Notes under the pieces: generated by a model | The model's database searches: none | Seen by the model: the letters and a program-made list of their open reading frames with translations, nothing else | Told to the model about the DNA's origin: nothing | Shown here: piece by piece, positions 25,464-33,860 of the stretch | How positions within the stretch are numbered: the stretch's first letter is position 1 | How the letters are laid out: every line of letters begins with the position of its first letter | DNA from: an uncultured Clostridium sp. | GTDB lineage: Bacteria; Bacillota; Clostridia; Clostridiales; Clostridiaceae | Assembly: GCA_934746015.1 (NCBI GenBank) | Contig: CAKVEW010000004.1 | Coordinates: 62,001 to 126,000 of the forward strand | Length of the DNA: 64,000 bases | Direction: 5' to 3' | Made by a program: the position numbers and the translations under genes

Positions 25464-25646
25464 ATAGTCTCCTATAAAAATATTTATTAATTATTATATC
25501 AAAAAAATAAATTTATTTTATATATTTCTTAATAAATATTATAATTTGGAAAATAATATTTATAGAATAATCCATAGTAGATACTGTGAATTTTGTTAAT
25601 ATAGAATATGATGATTATTGAATTCAGTATATATTATAAATACTTC

Positions 25647-25660
25647 AAGTTTATAAACTT
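25647..25660. promoter_or_regulatory. Palindrome upstream of the LevR-type regulator
   Basis: AAGTTTATAAACTT is a perfect 14-base palindrome in the 283-base divergent gap, about 45 bases before a TATAAT at 25705-25710 that probably serves the + strand regulator. It could be an operator for either divergent gene. No -35 of good quality was found. The rest of the gap is AT-rich without other structure. Confidence 0.35.
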
Positions 25661-25746
25661 TGAGTGAATAATTATAAATACAAAATGATATGTAAATAGT
25701 GTATTATAATAGCATATTTAAAACATAAAGAAGGAGATATATTAGT

Positions 25747-28650
25747 ATGAATATAGAAAAAATGATAGAAGAGGTTTTAAAGGAAGAAAATAGTAAAAAT
25801 CCTTTAACTGATGAAGAAATAGCAAGAAAATTAAATATATTAAGAGAAATAGTAACTGAACATAGAAAGAAAAATAATATAGCTAATTCAAGAAATAGAC
25901 GATTAGAATATGTAAAAAAGGATGCCTTAGAAATTTTAAAGAAGGATAAAAAAATATCAGACAGATCTCTAGCTGAAGCTTTAAAGGAAAAGGGATATAA
26001 AGTTGAAAGATATGCAGCCTCTAATATAAAGAAAGAGTTGATTTCTAATATAAAAGAAGATGATTATATAAATGAAATAAAAGTTAAAAATACAGAGGAT
26101 ATTAAGGCTTCTCATGAACAAAAAGACCTTTTCAAAGAAGTAGTTGGATATAATGGTAGTTTAAGAGTTCAAGTTGAGCAAGCAAAAGCAGCTGTTAGCT
26201 ATCCGCCTCATGGATTACATGTATTAATTCTAGGACCATCAGGAGTTGGTAAAAGTTATTTAGCTGATGCAATGTATGAATTTGCAAAGAGTACAAGTAA
26301 TTTTTCTGAAGATGCAAAATATATAATATTTAACTGCACAGATTATGCAGATAATCCACAACTTTTATTATCACAATTATTTGGTAGTGTTAAAGGTGCC
26401 TACACAGGAGCTACTGAGAATAAGATGGGAATTGTTGAGGCTTGTGATGGAGGTATTCTATTTCTAGATGAGATTCATAGGTTACCTTCAGAGGGACAAG
26501 AAATACTATTTAGTATATTAGATAAGGGAATATTTAGAAGACTTGGAGAAAGTGAAACTGTAAGAAAAAGTAATGTAATGATAATTGCAGCAACGACTGA
26601 AAATGTAGAGAGTTCTCTTTTGTTAACTTTCAGAAGAAGAATACCAATGGTAATAGAAATACCTGCAATTAAGGATAGACCTTTTGAGGAAAGATTTGAG
26701 TTAATAAATAAAGCCTTTTTTGAAGAAAGTCATAGAATAAAAAAGGACATGCTAATATCCAAAAATGTAATAAGAGAGCTTATGAAATACGAATGTCAAG
26801 GAAATATAGGTCAGCTTAAAAGTGATATTCAAGTAGCATGTGCAATAAGTTATTTAGAATATAAGCTCAAAGAAGATAAAAGATTATATATAGATGAAAG
26901 ACACTTACCTGATTATGTAAAAGAACAAAGTAGAAGGATTAATATTGATGATGCTGATATAGAAAAGTTTATTATAGAAGATATTTATATATCTCATAAA
27001 GGTGAGAAAAGAATAGAAGAAGATACAAGATATAATAAGAAAAATACCAATATATATAAATTTATAGAAAAAAGACAGTCAGAACTTAAATTTGTTGGGT
27101 GCAGCGATGAGGAAATATCAAAAATATTAAGTCAACAAGTTGAGCTTGAGTTAATTAGAGGGGCTAAGGCTATTAATTATAATGTTGTAAATACAGATGA
27201 GCTTATGAACCTAGTTGGAGTTAAAAGTCTTGAAACAGTAAAAATGATGATAAAGCTTGCCAAAAAAGAACTAACAGGATTACAGTCAGACATAATTTAT
27301 CCTTTGGCTGTTCATTTGAATTCAACATATGAAAGAATACGTAACGGGAAGGAAATAATTAATCCAAAGTTAAGTATTATAAAGACAAGGTATGAGAAGG
27401 AATATAATGTTGCTAAAAAAATGTGTGAAATTGTAAGAGAAAGGTTAAATATAGATGTTCCTGAAGATGAAATAGGATTTATTACAATGTATCTTAAAAA
27501 TTATACAAGATACTTAAAGAATGAAGAAGGAAAAGTTGCTGTTATTGTAATGACTCATGGAAGGGTAGCATCGGCAATGTCAGAAGTCGCTAATAAGTTT
27601 TTAGGAGTTGAGCATGCAGTAGGACTTGATATGGATTTTAGAGATTCTCCTGATATAATGCTTGAAAAAGCTATAAGGCTAGTACAGGAAAATGATCAAG
27701 GTAAAGGCTGCATTATTTTAGTTGACATGGGGTCACTAGTTACATTTGGAGATATAATAACTGCTAAAACTGGAATTGAAACTAGAGTGATTGGAAGAGT
27801 TGATACTTTAATGGTATTAGAAGCTGTAAGAAAGTCAGCATTAACAGATCAATCATTAGAAGAAATAATGCATGATCTTGAAAATGATTCTAAAGGATTT
27901 GGTTCAAGTCAATATAATAATGAAAGTAATAATTTATCAAAAGTTATAGTTACATTATGTATTACAGGAAAAGGTTCTGCTTTAAAAATAAAAGAGTATG
28001 TAGAAAGCAAAATTGATTTAAAAGGAAAAGACATTGAAATTATGTCTATAGGCTTTATGGATGAAGATATAAATGTAGCTTTATCTAGAATAGCTAAAAG
28101 TAAAAATATAAAAGCCATAGTAGGAACAATAAATCCTGAATTTAGAAATATACCTTTTATATCATTAGAGGAATTAATGAAGGGGTCAGGAGTAAAAAAG
28201 CTTAATAATACAATTGATAACAAAGAAGAAAATAAATTATCTGAAATTATTAAGAAGGATGTTGTATTTGTTAATGAAAATTATAAATATAAGGATGAAG
28301 CTTTAGATGATATGGTTAGAAAGCTTATTGATGGTGGATATGTAAAAGAAGAATTCTTATTAAGTGTATTTAAAAGAGAAATGCTTGGGGATACATATTT
28401 AAAAGGTGGAATAGCAATTCCACATGGGGCTTCAGAGTTTGTTACAAAACCAACCATACTTATTACTAAGCTAGCCAATAAAATAGTGTGGAGTGAAAAT
28501 TATGAAGTAGACTTAATTTTTCTTATAGCTTTAAAAGATGATTCAAAAAAATATTTTGAACAACTTTATAAGATAATTATGGAAGACGATGTTCTAAATA
28601 AGATAAAATCAAGTACTAGCAAAGAAGAAATACTAGAGATTTTATTATAA
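25747..28650 (+). CDS. LevR/DgaR-type sigma-54 activator with PTS regulation domains
   Basis: A 967-residue bacterial enhancer-binding protein. After an N-terminal helical/HTH region (1-120) comes the AAA+ sigma-54 interaction domain (about 125-370) with Walker A GPSGVGKS (163-170), the sigma-54 loop GAYTGA (217-222) and Walker B ILFLDEIH. A PRD (about 470-575), an EIIA-Man domain (H604 in MTHGRVASA), an EIIB-like segment with Cys in TLCITGKGSA, and a C-terminal EIIA-Fru/Mtl domain (H893 in IAIPHGASE) follow. PTS phosphorylation of these sites would report substrate and energy state. The sigma-54 promoter 31 bases downstream marks the target operon. Confidence 0.92.
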   Translation: MNIEKMIEEVLKEENSKNPLTDEEIARKLNILREIVTEHRKKNNIANSRNRRLEYVKKDALEILKKDKKISDRSLAEALKEKGYKVERYAASNIKKELISNIKEDDYINEIKVKNTEDIKASHEQKDLFKEVVGYNGSLRVQVEQAKAAVSYPPHGLHVLILGPSGVGKSYLADAMYEFAKSTSNFSEDAKYIIFNCTDYADNPQLLLSQLFGSVKGAYTGATENKMGIVEACDGGILFLDEIHRLPSEGQEILFSILDKGIFRRLGESETVRKSNVMIIAATTENVESSLLLTFRRRIPMVIEIPAIKDRPFEERFELINKAFFEESHRIKKDMLISKNVIRELMKYECQGNIGQLKSDIQVACAISYLEYKLKEDKRLYIDERHLPDYVKEQSRRINIDDADIEKFIIEDIYISHKGEKRIEEDTRYNKKNTNIYKFIEKRQSELKFVGCSDEEISKILSQQVELELIRGAKAINYNVVNTDELMNLVGVKSLETVKMMIKLAKKELTGLQSDIIYPLAVHLNSTYERIRNGKEIINPKLSIIKTRYEKEYNVAKKMCEIVRERLNIDVPEDEIGFITMYLKNYTRYLKNEEGKVAVIVMTHGRVASAMSEVANKFLGVEHAVGLDMDFRDSPDIMLEKAIRLVQENDQGKGCIILVDMGSLVTFGDIITAKTGIETRVIGRVDTLMVLEAVRKSALTDQSLEEIMHDLENDSKGFGSSQYNNESNNLSKVIVTLCITGKGSALKIKEYVESKIDLKGKDIEIMSIGFMDEDINVALSRIAKSKNIKAIVGTINPEFRNIPFISLEELMKGSGVKKLNNTIDNKEENKLSEIIKKDVVFVNENYKYKDEALDDMVRKLIDGGYVKEEFLLSVFKREMLGDTYLKGGIAIPHGASEFVTKPTILITKLANKIVWSENYEVDLIFLIALKDDSKKYFEQLYKIIMEDDVLNKIKSSTSKEEILEILL

Positions 28651-28680
28651 AAGAAAAAATACAAAACTAGCCATAATAAT

Positions 28681-28697
28681 TTGGCATGACTATTGCT
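28681..28697 (+). promoter_or_regulatory. Sigma-54 (-24/-12) promoter of the PTS/dehydratase operon
   Basis: TTGGCATGACTATTGCT matches the sigma-54 consensus TGGCAC-N5-TTGC, with the invariant GG (28683-28684) and GC (28695-28696) ten bases apart. Transcription should begin near 28707, which excludes any start codon for the aldolase upstream of that point. The activator is encoded immediately upstream. Confidence 0.92.
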
Positions 28698-28733
28698 CTA
28701 ATATATTGCAAGAAAACTAAAGGGGGGAAAAAG

Positions 28734-29345
28734 GTGAAGGATTTTTCTAAAGTGACTGTTATCTTAAGAGGTTACAGCTATGAACAAACAAAAACCGTTA
28801 TGGAGGCTTTAGTTCAATCAAGTATTAGAGCAGTAGAAATAACATTAAACACTGAGGGCGCACTTGAAACTATTAACAAGATATCAAAAGAATATGGAGA
28901 TAGAGTTAGTATAGGTGCAGGTACAGTAAAAAATAGAGAAGATGCAAAAAATGCCATAAAGGCAGGAGCAAAATTTATATTAACACCAATAGTAGTTGGA
29001 AAAGAAGTTATTGATGAATGTAAAAAGAACAATGTTAAATCAATAATTGGAGCAATGACCCCAACAGAAATTTGGTGGTGTTATGAAAATGGAGCAGATA
29101 TAGTAAAAGTATTTCCAGCAAAGGCATGTGGAAGTAGCTATATAAAAGATATCAAGGCTCCTTTAGGAAACATAAAAGTAATGGCTGTTGGTGGAGTTTC
29201 TGCAGATAATGCTAAAGATTTTTTAGAAAATGGGGCTGACTACTTAGGTATAGGATCAAGTCTTTTTAATAAAGAAGATGTGAACTCAAAAAATATTAAA
29301 GAATTAGTAAATACATTAAAAAAACTAGAGAAAGTGATACAGTAG
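28734..29345 (+). CDS. KDPG/KDPGal aldolase
   Basis: A 203-residue class I aldolase of the Eda/DgoA family that cleaves 2-keto-3-deoxy-6-phosphogluconate or -galactonate to pyruvate and glyceraldehyde 3-phosphate. The Schiff-base lysine is K125 in IVKVFPA; GAGTV, GAMTPTEIW and the phosphate-binding AVGGV and GIGSSLF segments are present. A frame opens at 28686, but that lies inside the sigma-54 promoter. GTG 28734, 8 bases or so after AAGGGGGGAA, is the real start. It is the first gene of the operon, 11 bases from the EIIA gene. Confidence 0.92.
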   Translation: MKDFSKVTVILRGYSYEQTKTVMEALVQSSIRAVEITLNTEGALETINKISKEYGDRVSIGAGTVKNREDAKNAIKAGAKFILTPIVVGKEVIDECKKNNVKSIIGAMTPTEIWWCYENGADIVKVFPAKACGSSYIKDIKAPLGNIKVMAVGGVSADNAKDFLENGADYLGIGSSLFNKEDVNSKNIKELVNTLKKLEKVIQ

Positions 29346-29356
29346 GGGGAAGAATT

Positions 29357-29803
29357 ATGAGTCACAGCACTTTAATTTACAGAAATTTAGACTTTAAAAA
29401 TAGTAGTGAAATTTTAAGCTTCTTAGCAGATAAATTAAAAGAAGAGGGATTTGCTAAAGAAGGATATAAGGAAGCTATACTAAAGCGTGAGGTAGAATAT
29501 CCAACGGGGTTACCAGCTACAATAAAAATAGCGATACCACATTGTGATCATACTTTAGTAAATGAATCTGCCATAGCAATGGGAGTATTGAATAGTCCAG
29601 TAGATTTTCAAGCAATGGATGATCCAAGTGTAACTTTGGATGTTCAAATAGTAATTATGTTAGCGTTAAATGAACCTCATGGACATATTGAAATGCTACA
29701 AAAAATAATTAGCTTAATTCAAAATTCAGAAGATCTAAAGAAAATTATAGAAGCTAGCAGTGATGATACTGCAATAGAAGTAATTAAAAAATATTTAGAC
29801 TAG
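29357..29803 (+). CDS. PTS EIIA, galactitol/fructose type
   Basis: A 148-residue EIIA of the Fru/Mtl/Gat superfamily that accepts phosphate from HPr and passes it to the EIIB encoded next. The phosphohistidine is H62 in IAIPHCDHTLV; ALNEPHGHIEMLQKI is the second conserved segment. Size and motif match GatA. Start codon ATG follows GGGGGAAGA. The substrate is set by the EIIC component. Confidence 0.92.
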   Translation: MSHSTLIYRNLDFKNSSEILSFLADKLKEEGFAKEGYKEAILKREVEYPTGLPATIKIAIPHCDHTLVNESAIAMGVLNSPVDFQAMDDPSVTLDVQIVIMLALNEPHGHIEMLQKIISLIQNSEDLKKIIEASSDDTAIEVIKKYLD

Positions 29804-29856
29804 ATAATTAAAATAATTAAATGAAAAAATTTATAGTAAAATTGGAGGAATTATAA

Positions 29857-30138
29857 ATGAAAAGAATATTAGTAGCTTGTGGAAATGGAATTGCAACATC
29901 AACAGTAGTAGCAACAAAAATTAGGGAAGTATGTGAAGAAAATGGAGTTTCAGTATCAGTAACTCAATGTAAATTATTAGAAATCGATAGCAAGGTAGAG
30001 GATTTTGATATATTAGTTACAACAGGAAAATATGGTGGAGATGGTGCAAAAATACCAGTAGTATCAGCAATGTCTTTATTAACAGGAATTGGTGAAGAAG
30101 AAACTTTAGAAGAAATAGTAAACTATGTTAGAAAATAA
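29857..30138 (+). CDS. PTS EIIB, galactitol type
   Basis: A 93-residue EIIB of the Lac/Gat type. The phosphocysteine is C8 in VACGNGIATST and the protein ends shortly after the single Rossmann-like domain. It relays phosphate from EIIA to the substrate on EIIC. TTGGAGG precedes the ATG. Confidence 0.92.
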   Translation: MKRILVACGNGIATSTVVATKIREVCEENGVSVSVTQCKLLEIDSKVEDFDILVTTGKYGGDGAKIPVVSAMSLLTGIGEEETLEEIVNYVRK

Positions 30139-30178
30139 ATAATTAGTAGTAGTGATTTATAATTGAGGAGGATTAACC

Positions 30179-31567
30179 ATGGAATTTATTTACAACTTAT
30201 TCCAGACATTTTTAAATGCAGGTCCAACGGTACTTTTACCAGTAATAATATTAGCAGTGGGACTTGTTTTCGGTGTTAAGCCAGCTAAGGCATTTAGATC
30301 AGGTTTAACAGTTGGTATTGGATTTGCAGGTATTAAACTTGTAATTAACCTTTTATCTGGAAGTCTTGGACCAGCAGCTAAAGCAATGGTTGAAAGATGG
30401 GGCTTTAGCTTAGATGTATTAGATGTGGGCTGGGGAACAATAGCAGCAGTGACTTGGGCATCACCTATTATACCTATTTTAATATTCGCAATTTTAGCTA
30501 TAAATATTATAATGTTAATTCTTAAGAAAACGAATACTTTAGATGTTGATATATGGAACTATCACCACATGGCTATAGTTGGAGTTATGACTTATTTTGT
30601 AACTGGAAACATATTACTTGGGGTTGGAGCAAGTATAGCAATGGCAATAGTAACATTTAAGTTGTCTGACTGGTCAGCAGGTATGGTTGAAGATTACTTT
30701 GAGCTACCAGGCGTATCACTACCAACAGTTTCAGCATTATCTTCATTAATAGTTGCAGTACCACTTAACTGGTTATTAGATAAGGTGCCAGGAGTAAATA
30801 AAATAAATTTCTCATTAAAAGATGCTAAAAAATATTTAGGATTCTTTGGTGAACCAATGATAATGGGCCTAATTCTAGGGGGAGTTATTGGTGCATTAGC
30901 TGGATATGATTTTACTAACATAGCAAATGTTGCAGTAAATATGGCAGCTGTTTTAGTTCTTATACCTAAGATGACAGCACTATTTATGGAAGGTTTAATG
31001 CCAATATCAGAAGGAGCAAAGAAATTTGCAAAGAAAAAATTCAAAGGTAGAGATTTATTTATTGGATTAGATGCAGCAGTAGTTTCAGGTAATCCAGATG
31101 TTATAACAACTTCATTAATAGTAATACCATTAACAATATTATTAGCTGTAGTACTTCCAGGTAATAGAATGTTACCTTTTGCAGACTTAGCAGTTGTACC
31201 ATTTAGAGTTGCACTTGTAGTTGCATTAACTAGAGGGAATCTATTTAAAAATATAGTAATTGGATTATGTACTACAGCAGCTATCTTACTAGCAGGTACA
31301 CATACAGCTCCAGTTTTAACAAGTTTAGCTTCAAGCGTTGGAATTGATTTAAGCTTAGCAGCTGGTGCATTAATATCATCATTTGCAGCAACGAGCTTAA
31401 CTCAAAGCTTTATAATCTTTATGGTATTTACTGCAGGTAATCCAATAATAAACATTCCACTATTAATAATAGGATTTGCAGTAATTTGGTACTACATTGA
31501 GGTTATAAGGCCTAAGAAAGAGGCTAAGAAGAGTCTAGAAAATAATGAAGTAGAGCAAAGTGCTTAA
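30179..31567 (+). CDS. PTS EIIC, galactitol type
   Basis: A 462-residue polytopic EIIC of the GatC family that moves the substrate across the membrane during phosphorylation. It has about ten hydrophobic segments, starting with the FLNAGPTVLLPVIILAVGLVFGVKP stretch, and conserved FGEPMIMGLILGG and GLDAAVVSGNPDVI segments. The charged C-terminal tail (RPKKEAKKSLENNEVEQSA) is cytoplasmic. GatC-type permeases take polyols and, in some bacteria, sugar acids; the dehydratase next door suggests an aldonate here. Confidence 0.9.
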   Translation: MEFIYNLFQTFLNAGPTVLLPVIILAVGLVFGVKPAKAFRSGLTVGIGFAGIKLVINLLSGSLGPAAKAMVERWGFSLDVLDVGWGTIAAVTWASPIIPILIFAILAINIIMLILKKTNTLDVDIWNYHHMAIVGVMTYFVTGNILLGVGASIAMAIVTFKLSDWSAGMVEDYFELPGVSLPTVSALSSLIVAVPLNWLLDKVPGVNKINFSLKDAKKYLGFFGEPMIMGLILGGVIGALAGYDFTNIANVAVNMAAVLVLIPKMTALFMEGLMPISEGAKKFAKKKFKGRDLFIGLDAAVVSGNPDVITTSLIVIPLTILLAVVLPGNRMLPFADLAVVPFRVALVVALTRGNLFKNIVIGLCTTAAILLAGTHTAPVLTSLASSVGIDLSLAAGALISSFAATSLTQSFIIFMVFTAGNPIINIPLLIIGFAVIWYYIEVIRPKKEAKKSLENNEVEQSA

Positions 31568-31598
31568 TTAAAATACAGTAGTAGAAGGAGACTTTGTA

Positions 31599-32744
31599 AT
31601 GAAAATAACAGAAATTAAAGTGTACACTGTAAAACCAAGATGGATATTTATAAAAATTTCAACTGATGAAGGAATCGAAGGCTGGGGTGAAATGATATCT
31701 GGAACTAAAACAGATACAGTAGTAGCAGGTGCATATGAATTAGGAAAAAGAATAATAGGAAGAAATCCATTTGAAATAGAAAGGATTTGGCAAGAACTTC
31801 ACAGATCATTCTTTAGGGGTGGGCCAATTAATGGAACGATAATTTCAGGAATAGAAATGGCTTTATGGGATATTAAAGGTAAAGCTTTAAATGTTCCAAT
31901 ATATGAATTACTAGGCGGAGCTGCAAGAGACAGAATAATGGTATATTCTTGGATTGGTGGAGATAGACCTCAAGATGTTGTAAAGGAAGCAATTGATAGA
32001 AGAGATAGAGGGTTTAAGGCAATAAAAATGAATGCTACAGAAGAACTTCACTATATAGATTCATTTGAAAAAGTTCAAGCTGTAGTTGATAGAGTTAAAT
32101 CTATAAGAGAGGCTGTTGGATTTGATCTAAGTATAGGAGTTGACTTCCATGGACGTGTTCATAAGGGAATGGCTAAAGTTTTAGCAAAGGAATTAGAACC
32201 TTATAAATTAATGTTCTTAGAGGAAGTAGTACTTCCAGAAAATGAAGAAGCATTTAGAGAAATTGCTAACCATACATCTACACCTCTTGCAACAGGTGAA
32301 AGATTATACAGTAGATGGGATTTTAAAAACATATTAAAAGAAGGTGCTATTGATATAATCCAACCAGATATAGCACTTTGTGGTGGAATATTAGAAACTA
32401 GAAAAATTGCAGCTATGGCAGAAGCTTTTGATGTTGCAGTTGCACCTCATGCACCGTATGGACCTATAGCATTAGCAGCAACATTGCAATTGGATGTTTG
32501 TACACCAAACGTATTTATACAAGAACAAAGTTTAGGAATTCACTATAATAAAGGATTTGATTTACTTGATTTTGTTAAGAATAAAGAAATATTCCAATAT
32601 AAAGATGGATATTTAGAAATACCAACAAAACCTGGTTTAGGTATAGAAATAGACGAAGAACTTGTGGAAAAAGTTTCGGCAGAAGGTTTATATTGGACAA
32701 ATCCTAGTTGGAAAAACTATGATGGAACAATAGCTGAATGGTAA
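31599..32744 (+). CDS. DgoD-like sugar acid dehydratase, enolase superfamily
   Basis: A 381-residue mandelate-racemase-group dehydratase that closely resembles E. coli D-galactonate dehydratase throughout. Metal ligands D182, E208 and E234 and the catalytic histidines H184 (VDFHGR) and H284 (APHAPYGP) are all present. Substitutions near the active site compared with E. coli DgoD, as recalled, include MNATEE for LNGCEE, LEEVVLPEN for IEEPVLAE and APHAPY for APHCPL, so the substrate may differ, for instance a 6-phosphoaldonate. It is the last gene of the sigma-54 operon. No 2-keto-3-deoxy sugar acid kinase accompanies it. Confidence 0.88.
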   Translation: MKITEIKVYTVKPRWIFIKISTDEGIEGWGEMISGTKTDTVVAGAYELGKRIIGRNPFEIERIWQELHRSFFRGGPINGTIISGIEMALWDIKGKALNVPIYELLGGAARDRIMVYSWIGGDRPQDVVKEAIDRRDRGFKAIKMNATEELHYIDSFEKVQAVVDRVKSIREAVGFDLSIGVDFHGRVHKGMAKVLAKELEPYKLMFLEEVVLPENEEAFREIANHTSTPLATGERLYSRWDFKNILKEGAIDIIQPDIALCGGILETRKIAAMAEAFDVAVAPHAPYGPIALAATLQLDVCTPNVFIQEQSLGIHYNKGFDLLDFVKNKEIFQYKDGYLEIPTKPGLGIEIDEELVEKVSAEGLYWTNPSWKNYDGTIAEW

Positions 32745-32753
32745 AATAAGAAT

Positions 32754-32798
32754 AAATGGTCTGTATGAAAATATTAAGTCATACAGGCCATTTTATTT
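32754..32798 (+). terminator. Terminator of the PTS/dehydratase operon
   Basis: AAATGGTCTGTATGA (32754-32768) pairs with TCATACAGGCCATTT (32779-32793, one G-U), followed by TATTTAT. Confidence 0.87.
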
Positions 32799-32822
32799 AT
32801 ATAAAACTGAGGGAGGATAACA

Positions 32823-32939
32823 ATGAAGAAAAATAATTATAAATTGGCATGTATAGCTTTATATGGAACTCTTTTAACAGATGATAAGAAAGTTACAAGT
32901 AAGAATATAGAAACTATAAAAAAGTACTGGTTTTATTAA
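32823..32939 (+). pseudogene. Truncated Cof-type HAD hydrolase relic
   Basis: Behind a good GGGAGGA ribosome site, a 38-codon ORF reads like the first 36 residues of a Cof-type (HAD-IIB) sugar phosphatase: YKLACIALYGTLLTDDKKVTSKNIETIKK. The catalytic DxDGT motif has become ALYGT, losing both aspartates, each by a change explainable as a single base. The frame then runs into the relic of another gene (from about 32920) and stops. It is a decayed gene, although it may still be translated. Confidence 0.65.
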
Positions 32940-33048
32940 TCAATATTTTCTGTTGTTCAGTAGAAATATTAAAGGGCTTAATAATTTTTAATATTTTTTT
33001 TCTTTACTAGGAAGTGTTAATATATATTTTAAATCTCATATATTAATT
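32920..33048 (-). pseudogene. Internally deleted relic of a LicA-like kinase gene
   Basis: 32920-32957 matches the 3' end and downstream flank of the kinase gene (24634-24671). About 32965-32996 matches 25288-25319 (AATATTAAAGGGCTTAATAAT is almost unbroken) and about 32999-33047 matches 25351-25399 (CTTTACTAGGAAG then a near-identical run). The pieces are in the same order and orientation as in the intact gene, so this copy lost about 620 bp and 30-odd bp internally as well as its start. Confidence 0.75.
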
Positions 33049-33116
33049 TATTTTACTTGTAGTTATAATAGATATTAATATTATAATTGATAACATAATA
33101 AATATAGGAGATAAAT

Positions 33117-33173
33117 ATGAAAAAATACAATTTTGAAGCTATTAAAAATTTAGAAGAAAACATAAAGTTATAG
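33117..33173 (+). pseudogene. 18-codon fragment with a ribosome site, probable gene start relic
   Basis: AGGAGA precedes an ATG that opens an 18-codon frame (MKKYNFEAIKNLEENIKL) ending in TAG. A further frame-shifted stretch follows (RTAYNLKYIIL in another frame). No family was recognised. It sits with two other gene fragments, so it is read as another truncated start rather than a functional small protein. Confidence 0.35.
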
Positions 33174-33220
33174 ATGTTATGTAGAGAACAGCTTATAATT
33201 TAAAATATATTATTTTAAAA

Positions 33221-33249
33221 AATTCATAGAGAAACTATGGATTTTTTTA
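33221..33249 (+). terminator. Terminator before the acetyltransferase gene
   Basis: AATTCATAG (33221-33229) pairs with CTATGGATT (33235-33243), followed by a run of T. Confidence 0.7.
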
Positions 33250-33301
33250 TTAAGTATTTGTTGTATAATGAAAAATAAAGAAATTAAAAGGGGCAAACAA
33301 A

Positions 33302-33805
33302 ATGATTTTAAGATTATCAAATGAAAAAGATTTAATAAGTATAATGGAAATAATTAATGAAGGAAAAGAATTTTTAAAGAGTAATAATATAAATCAATGG
33401 CAAAATGGATATCCAAATGAAGATGTTATATTAAATGATATTAATAATAATGAAAGTTATATAATAGAAAATAATGGAGAAGTTTTAGGTACAACAGCTC
33501 TTTCTTTTAGAGGGGAAAGAACCTATGATAAAATTTATGAAGGAAAATGGATATCAACTGGTGATTATGCTGTTATCCATAGAATAGCTGTATCTAGAGT
33601 AAAAGGAAGAAAAAATATTGGAACTGAAATACTTAAAAAGTCAGAAGAAATATGTTTATCTAAAGGTATAAATAATATAAAAATAGATACTCATGAAAAT
33701 AATAAAGCAATGCAAAGACTATTATTGAAAAATAATTATAAATATTGTGGAATTATCTATTTAGTTGATGGGAGCAAAAGAATAGCTTTTGAAAAGGAAT
33801 TTTAA
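33302..33805 (+). CDS. GNAT-family N-acetyltransferase
   Basis: A 167-residue GNAT protein. Core strand and acetyl-CoA loop lie in YAVIHRIAVSRVKGRKNIGTEILKKSEEIC, then NIKIDTHENNKAMQRLLLKNNYKYCGIIYLVDG, which is typical of bacterial amine acetyltransferases. AAAGGGG precedes the ATG. It lies 55 bases before the CdaR-type regulator, but a functional link is not apparent. Substrate unknown. Confidence 0.85.
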   Translation: MILRLSNEKDLISIMEIINEGKEFLKSNNINQWQNGYPNEDVILNDINNNESYIIENNGEVLGTTALSFRGERTYDKIYEGKWISTGDYAVIHRIAVSRVKGRKNIGTEILKKSEEICLSKGINNIKIDTHENNKAMQRLLLKNNYKYCGIIYLVDGSKRIAFEKEF

Positions 33806-33860
33806 TAAAAAGCAATAGAGAATTGATATGTTGATACATATCATAGGAGAGGGTGAGGAA

